NCBI GenBank assembly: GCA_014058105.1
Contig: JACGCM010000560.1
Location: forward strand, 3,658,001 to 3,722,000
DNA: 64,000 bases
Direction of reading: 5' to 3'
Origin: Kingdonia uniflora
Taxonomy: Eukaryota > Streptophyta > Magnoliopsida > Ranunculales > Circaeasteraceae
Shown: positions 57,965-64,000 of the stretch, piece by piece
Layout: each line of letters opens with the position of its first letter
Position numbering within the stretch: position 1 is the stretch's first letter
Position numbers and translations under genes: made by a program
The notes under the pieces: model-generated
Database searches by the model: none
The model's input: only the letters and a program-made list of their open reading frames with translations
Told to the model about the DNA's origin: nothing

Positions 57965-59075
57965 TGGCTAGAGGTGGCAGAGGCAAAGGTCGTGCTAGAA
58001 CCGTGGGGGTATCTGAGGTGGTGTTCGCCAGGATTTGCGCAGTGGAGTAGTGGCTCATGAGCCAGTGGTTAGTCAGGAGAGTTCGGGGTTCGTTCTGATC
58101 CCGCAGATAGAGCCGATAGTTTCTGAGGCTAGGGTTGGTATGGGAGTAGTACCAGGGGTTCAGATTCACCAGAGTGCCCCTCTTACTCCAGTGCTTCTAG
58201 GGCATCCAGGTGTTTTACCAGTCCTGGCAGCTTCAGGCATTTCAGCAGAGATGAAGCAGTTTATGGAGAGTTTTGTCGCTTCCTTTCAATAGGCTAGGAG
58301 CACAGTATACAGGGAGCACATTTATTTAGAGCAGCTTCAGAGATACAAGCACCCTACTTTTTCTGGCACATTGATTCCTTCATAGGCCGAGGCATGGCTC
58401 AGGTCTATAGAGAAGACCTTGGATGCGATGAAGTGTCCTGACGATGAGTGGGTGACACTTGCAGCTTACCTACTTCAGGGCAAGGCAGATTATTTGTGGG
58501 ATATGGCTAAGAGGACAGTTTTGGGGTCTCATATTCTTTGGTCGCCATTCCAAGAGCGTTTCTTCGACCAGTATTTTCCGCAGAGCTACAGAGACGCCTG
58601 CATTTCTGAGTTCTACTTACTTAAGCAGGGTGATATGAGTGTGGCTCGCTATGATCAGAGGTTTAATGAGCTCGCTCGTTACGTACCATTTATTGTTCAG
58701 GATGAGGAACAGAAGAAGATGAAATTTTTGAGAGGTCTTTGTCCTTTCTTCAGAAGGTTCTTGATCTTCTCCGATGCCAGTACTTACAGGGAGGTTTTGT
58801 CTAAAGCGTTAGTTTTAGAATAAAATGAGGCAGAGGATTGCAGGTCCAGAGACGCGAGGAACCCAGTGCGACATGATACAAGACCCGACAAGGGCAAGGC
58901 GGTTCAGAAACAGTATGACAGCTTGGGTTCGAAGAGGCAAAGATTTGAGGGTACACCAGCGAGAGCTACGGGCGGACAATATTTAGAGAGGGCATAACTT
59001 TCTTCGCACATTGTTGGAACTGTGGGAGAATTGGACATGTTAGGAAGCTCTATCCCAAACTAGACAGAGGTCAGC
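57964..59075 (+). pseudogene. gag: Gag polyprotein of the second element, multiple stops
   Basis: ATG at 57964 begins MARGGRGKGRARTVG, then shifts frame near 58008. Capsid-like region 58419-58823 contains SIEKTLDAM, LWDMAKRTV and FNELARYVPFIVQDEE. Stops: TAG at 58291, TAG at 58383, TAA at 58821 and another frameshift near 58997. The zinc knuckle at about 59010 reads CWNCGRIGHVRKLY: the last cysteine is tyrosine, so the CCHC motif is broken. It aligns along its whole length with the first element's gag. Confidence 0.88.
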
Positions 59076-59299
59076 AGCGCTACGACAGTTTCAGGGTTCA
59101 GTTGGCTATCAGCCACGACCGCAGCAGGTTCTTCAGGTTCAGCAGTTTCCACAGAGGCAATTTCAGGGTCCTCAGGGCAGACAGATAGTTCCAGGACCTC
59201 AGGGTGTTCAGAGACCGTATCATCCAGTATAGCAGCATGGTCAGGTTCAGGGTCGTGGTCTTGGCAGAGTATTTGCAGTGGGGAGGCATGATGTTCGCA

Positions 59300-62200
59300 C
59301 TGCTCCACCTATGGTGGTTGGTACGATTCATGTCTCTTATTCGCCCGCTCATGTCCTTTTTGATTTTAGCGCATCGCATTCATTCATCGCATCTGCATTT
59401 CTCTACATTATTGGCTTTGATTCTTCTTTATTGATTGATGAGGTTTCCATGGGTACTCCTTTAGATTTTTCGGTGTCTATCTCACGAATATGTAAAGATT
59501 GCCTGATAGTTGTTTGTGGTCGCGTCCTGTTAGCAGACCTATTAGTTTTTGCCGATGCATGAGTTTGACATCATCCTAGGCATGGATTGGTTGTCGATGC
59601 GCTAGGTCACCTTAGACTGCTTCGAGAAGATGGCTACCTTTCATATTCCCGGTGAGAGGTGATTCGTGCTCTCTAGTTTGAAACCTGTATAGTCAGGTGA
59701 CAACTTATTAACTTTCTTAGAGTTAGAGTCCTCGGGCGTAGACGTTAGCTCTATTCTGGTAGTTTGCGATTATTCCAACATTTTCCAGCAGATTCCCAGT
59801 CTATCGCTAATGAGAACAATTGATTTTGGCATAGATCTTGTTCTGGGCACAACACCGATTTCGAAGGCACCGTACCGTATGGTGCCCATTGAGCTGAAAG
59901 AGCTGAAGGATCAAATTTCTGAGTTGATGGGTCAGAGATTTATTCAACCGAGTACTTCACTGTGGGGAGCTCCAGTTTTGTTCGCAAAGAAGAAAGATGG
60001 TTCGATTCGTTTGTGTATTGACTACCGCGAGTTGAACAAAGTCACGATCAAGAAGAGATATTCGTTGCCGAGGATCGAGGACTTGTTTGACCAGCTTCGA
60101 GGAGCGCAGTTCTTTTCGAAGATTGATCTTAGATCAGGTTACCACCAGCTGAGGATCAGGGCAACTGATATTTTGAAGACAGCCTTTCGGACTCGTTACG
60201 GACCCTATGATTTTCTAGTTATGCCGTTCGGTTTAACGAACGCGCCCGCAGCCTTTATGGATTTGATGAACCGTGTTTTCTGCCCTTTTCTTGACCGGTT
60301 CATCATTGTGTTCGTCGACGACATTCTGATATATTCGAGGAGTGAGGCAGAGCACGAGGAGCATTTGAGGACCGCTTTACAGACTTTGCGGGAAAGCACA
60401 TTATTCGCGAAGTTTGAAAAGTATGATTTTTGGCAGCAGGAGGTGAAATTCCTAGGGCACGTGGTGTCTAAGTATGGAATTACAGTAGATCCTTCCAAGG
60501 TTGCAGCAGTCGCAGATTGGGCACAGCCGACAAGTGTTACCGAGATTTGCAGTTTAGCGGGTTACGATCGCAGATTCATTGAGGGGTTTTTGTGGATTGC
60601 AGCTCTTTTGACTCGTCTGACACAGAAGGACGTTTGGTTTATTTGGGATGACAGGTGTTCTTTAGCTTTCGCAGAGTTGAAGAAGAGATTGACGACAACA
60701 CCAGTTCTGATTATTCCGTCCAGTAAATAGAGGTACAGAGTATACAGTGATGCATCGCTCAGTGGACTTGGTTCTGTTTTGATGCTGGAGGGAAAGGTGG
60801 TGGCTTATGCTTCGAGATAACTTAAGGTACACGAGAGTAATTATCCTACTCATGACCTCAAGTTGGCAGCAATGGTTTATGCGCTAAAGATCTGGAGACA
60901 CTTCCTATACGGGGAGAAATTCGAGCTCTTTTCCGATCACAAGAGTTTGCGGTATCTTTTCTCTCAGAAGGAGCTGAACATTAGACAACGCAGGTGGATG
61001 GAATTTCTAAAAGACTACGATGTAGATTGGCAGTATCACCCGGGGAAGGTGAACGTGGTGGCCAGCGCTTTGAGCCGTTTGCCTTGAGGATTACTTGCAC
61101 ATCTGATGATTCATGAGTGGATGATGCTTAGCAACATTGCGGAGTTCGGGTTGATTGTAGATTCACAGACTATGGGTGGTATTATTGCAAATCAGAGGGT
61201 TCAACAGTCTTTGATTTCTTGGATTATAGAGGTGCAGCAGTAGGACGACAGATTACAGTCTTGGGCTTCAGACGATACCAGTCCTGATTGGACAATTAGT
61301 TCAGATGGCACCATCAGATACAGGGGAATATTATGCATGCCAGATTCCAAGGTACTAAAACGCAAGGTTTTACGTGAGGCTCATGGTTCGAGATACACTA
61401 TCCATCCAGGCAGTACGAAGATATACCAGGACCTTAAGAGACATTTTTGGTGGGACAATATGAAGCGCGAGATAACTGTATTTGTTTCCAAATGTCTAAC
61501 TTGCCAGCAGGTGAAGGCCGAGCATCAGAAACCGGCGGGACAACTTAAACCTTTACCTATTCCAGAGTGAAAGTGGGAGCACATCGCGATGGACTTCATA
61601 TCGGGTTTACCTCGGACGAAGAAACAACACAATTCTATTTGGGTGATTGTGGTCCGATTGACCAAATCGGCACATTTCATTCCGGTTCGTACGACTATGA
61701 CTACTAATGAATTGAGCAGGATATATGTAAGGGAGATTGTTTGTTTACATGGGGTTCCAGTGTCTATTGTGTCAGAAAGAAATGCCAGGTTTACCAGTAA
61801 ATTTTAGCAGAGTTTTCAGCGAGCTATGGATACTAGACTATATTTCAATACAACATTTTACCCTCAGACCGACGGTCAGACAAAGCGAGTTAACCAGATC
61901 CTTGAGGATATGCTTCGAGCTTGTGTTTTGGACTTCATGGGCAGCTGGGATGAGTATTTACATTGGGCGGAGTTTGCGTATAACAATAGTTTTCAGTTGA
62001 GCATCGGGATGGCACCTTAGGAGGCTTTATATGGTAGATCATACAAATCACCTATGAGTTGGGTAGAGGTTGGTGAGCAGAGCTTACCGGGACCAGACTT
62101 GTTTCGGGAGACTACTGAGGCAGTTACTACCATCAGGGATTGGTTACGTACAGCACAGAGCCGACAGAAGAGTTATGCCGACATCCGTAGGAGACCGCTA

Positions 62201-62632
62201 AAGTTTCAGATCGGGGATCATGTTTTGCAGAAGGTTTCACCGATGAGGGGCGTGATGCCTTTCAGCAAGAAAGGGAAGCTAGCTCCGAGATATATTGGCC
62301 TGTTTGAGATTCTGGACAGAGTTGGAGAGTTAGCATACCATTTGGTGTTGCCGCCGCAGCTGAACAGAGTTCACAACATCTTCTATGTTTCTATGTTGAG
62401 GAAGTACGAGTGGGACCCTACTCACGTGATTGACTGGGAACCGATAGAGGTTCGGGACGATGCCTCGTATCTTGAGCATCCAGAGTACATTTTGGATCGC
62501 GAGGAAAAGGTTCTTCGCCACAAGGTTATTCCGTTTGTGAAAGTCCATTAGAGTCACCATGGTCCAGAGGAGGCTAACTGGGAGTTAGAAGCTGATGTGA
62601 GGAGGCACTATCCACTTTTATTCTCAAGATGA
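59300..62632 (+). pseudogene. pol: Pol polyprotein of the second element, with chromodomain
   Basis: The protease active site at about 59362 reads DFSASHSF, where the first element has DSGASHSF, so it is inactive. Reverse transcriptase is open from 59810 to 60730, with [21 protein letters not shown] and FVDD intact; a few residues are missing in [12 protein letters not shown]. RNase H is at 60735-61087 ([11 protein letters not shown]). Integrase is at 61337-62020, with HHCC finger residues present, but SERNARF replaces SDRDARF and DGQTKRV replaces DGQTERV, so two DDE residues are gone. The C-terminal part 62054-62632 contains KLAPRYIG and a chromodomain-like YILDREEKVLRHK...WELEADVRRHYP, interrupted by TAG at 62549. 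The chromodomain points to the Tekay/Del chromovirus lineage. Confidence 0.92.
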
Positions 62633-62658
62633 GGTATGCACTTAATTTCGGTGGCGAA

Positions 62659-62679
62659 ATTTTTTTTTTGGGGGTAGAT
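62659..62679 (+). promoter_or_regulatory. Polypurine tract region of the second element
   Basis: A T run followed by GGGGGTAGAT immediately precedes the 3' LTR start at 62680. Confidence 0.65.
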
Positions 62680-64000
62680 TGTAATGACCCGTTTTCATTT
62701 ATTCCTAATATTCACTCATATTCTATTTCCGCTAGAATATTCCTATTCTTTATCTCATCGGCATATTAGATTCATTTCCTTCACGTTAAGTTCCGCATTC
62801 ATTTTCCGCATGTACTCTTTCATCCATTTTATTCATCCATTATGCATCCATTTATTCCTTTCGATGGTTTAATATTAGATTCCTTTTGTAGCTTTGGCGG
62901 TTTGGTGGCCATTCGGGGGAGGATGTGGCACTGTGGCCTTGGGAACCCCTAGATGTGTTGGTGATGATGTTTAATTGTTGTGTTTGTGGTTTGGTGTGGT
63001 TCCGGTGAGCCGTTGGAATGGCCGGTAGGTTTCTGGGTTTTTTTCGGGCAAAAATTCCTTTTTGGCATTCCGGTGGTTTTAGATGCTATGGCGGTGTTAT
63101 GATTTATGGGATCCCCTAGATGGGTTGGCAGTGATGTTTGTATGCTGTGTGTGTGATTTTGGGCGGTTCCAGTGAGCCGTTGGATTGGCCGTTAGGTTTC
63201 CAGAGTTTCCCGAGGAAAAGATTCCTTTTAGGGGGTTTAAGCATTTTGGCGGCCGTGAGGCGGTGGAGGTGGTGTTTCTACTATGGAAAACCATTGTTGG
63301 GCTTGTAATTGTATTTGTGTGGTAGTGGTGGTGGTCTGTGGTATTTCCGGGGTTATCTGTGGTGCCTCCGGGGTTATTTTTTTGGCACAGGAGAAGTTCT
63401 GTTCGAACAGGAACCTTTCTGTTCTAATAGACCCTTTTCTATTCGAACACAACTCTTCTCTGTTCGAATACACTTCAGTCTGTTCGAACAGGATCATTTC
63501 CTATTCGAACAAAGGCTCGTTTTCAGTATTTTTTTTTGTTTAAACATTATTTTCTTCACTTTCCCTTTTTTTTCTCTCTCTTCTCTCCCAAACCTATTCC
63601 CCTCTCCTCCTTACTCTAGATACTATCTTCCCCATCGCATCGAGGATTCTTCGCCCGCTTCGTCGCAAGCTTCGCTCCTATCCTCGGTAAGAAATTCCCG
63701 ATTCCTTTTCCGTTCTTTTCGCTCGATTTTGGCGTAGGTCTGATTTCTAGGGTTTGGTTTTCATGTCGTTTCCTTAATTGATTGGTTGATTTTTGTTCTC
63801 CATTGTTGGTGCTAGATTATCAGGCGTTATGTTACCGTTCCGCAGATTTTAGTTGGGTTTCCGAGTTGGTTCTTCCGCAGAACTTAGATTTCCTTCAGGC
63901 GAGTTTTATTCCAGCATTATTAAGTTTCAATACTAGTTTCTGAGTATTGTTTTAGAGAGTTATATTGAACTTAGAGATGTTTTGTGATTAACTATAGTTT
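62680..64000 (+). mobile_element. 3' LTR of the second element, cut by the window end
   Basis: It starts TGTAATGACCCG and aligns with the 5' LTR from 55014 onward with scattered substitutions. Donor-like CCTCG|GTAAGAAAT is at 63687 and TTCGAA motifs at 63395-63520. By comparison with the 5' LTR it should end near 65450. The visible differences between the two LTRs mean the insertion is not recent. Confidence 0.92.

Noticed and set aside
59060..59379. Minus-strand open frames opposite the second element
   Set aside because: Shadows of the gag-protease linker and protease region.

Overview
The window is nuclear DNA of a flowering plant, probably a eudicot. It is AT-rich and almost entirely transposon-derived. 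Evidence for a plant: a pentatricopeptide-repeat (PPR) fragment, an aspartic protease with the plant-specific insert, a two-pore potassium channel fragment, Ty3/gypsy elements of the chromovirus (Tekay/Del-like) type primed by initiator tRNA-Met, and many Helitrons. I find no intact host gene; every recognisable host coding stretch is a partial, intron-containing fragment carrying stops or interrupted by insertions. The species cannot be named from the sequence.

Layout. 1-6420: an RPA1-like gene on the minus strand (Helitron type), split by a 4.56 kb solo LTR (1430-5991, duplicated target CATAT). 6480-8390: a PPR fragment joined to a BRAP2/BRIZ-like fragment, with a 659 bp tandem duplication. 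8390-12000: unassigned. 12143-15653: exons of a HIP (Hsc70-interacting protein) gene with splice sites kept, interrupted by a minus-strand solo LTR (12668-15410, TAGGT). 17266-17589: two Helitron 3' ends. 17594-21424: a complete-looking Helitron carrying fragments of a PPR gene, a phytepsin-type aspartic protease and a lysyl-tRNA synthetase. 21427 onward: another Helitron start with other cargo. 22898-36208: three long LTRs, a shortened LTR, one gag-pol interior and a duplicated 0.46-0.48 kb spacer, best explained by unequal recombination between LTRs.

36209-39000: unassigned and rich in short tandem repeats. 39039-44460: a second RPA1-like gene (plus strand), interrupted by solo LTR 39345-42086 (ATATT) and ending at a Helitron 3' terminus. 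44461-45674: promoter-like DNA with a DRG-type first exon, then a LINE fragment. 45675-48675: unassigned. 48676-49718: a Helitron 3' end abutting another copy of the PPR-bearing Helitron. 50484 and 52334: two Helitron-like 5' ends with repeated ACGTGG motifs; the second is followed by a TPK channel fragment. 55014-64000: a decayed full-length Ty3/gypsy element whose 3' LTR runs off the window.

Two themes stand out. First, related Helitrons share a 5' end and a PPR core but have picked up different host genes, one of them making a PPR-saposin fusion reading frame. Second, the LTR elements have been converted to solo LTRs and reshuffled by recombination, while their LTRs keep a conserved splice-donor-like site and arrays of a TTCGAA motif.
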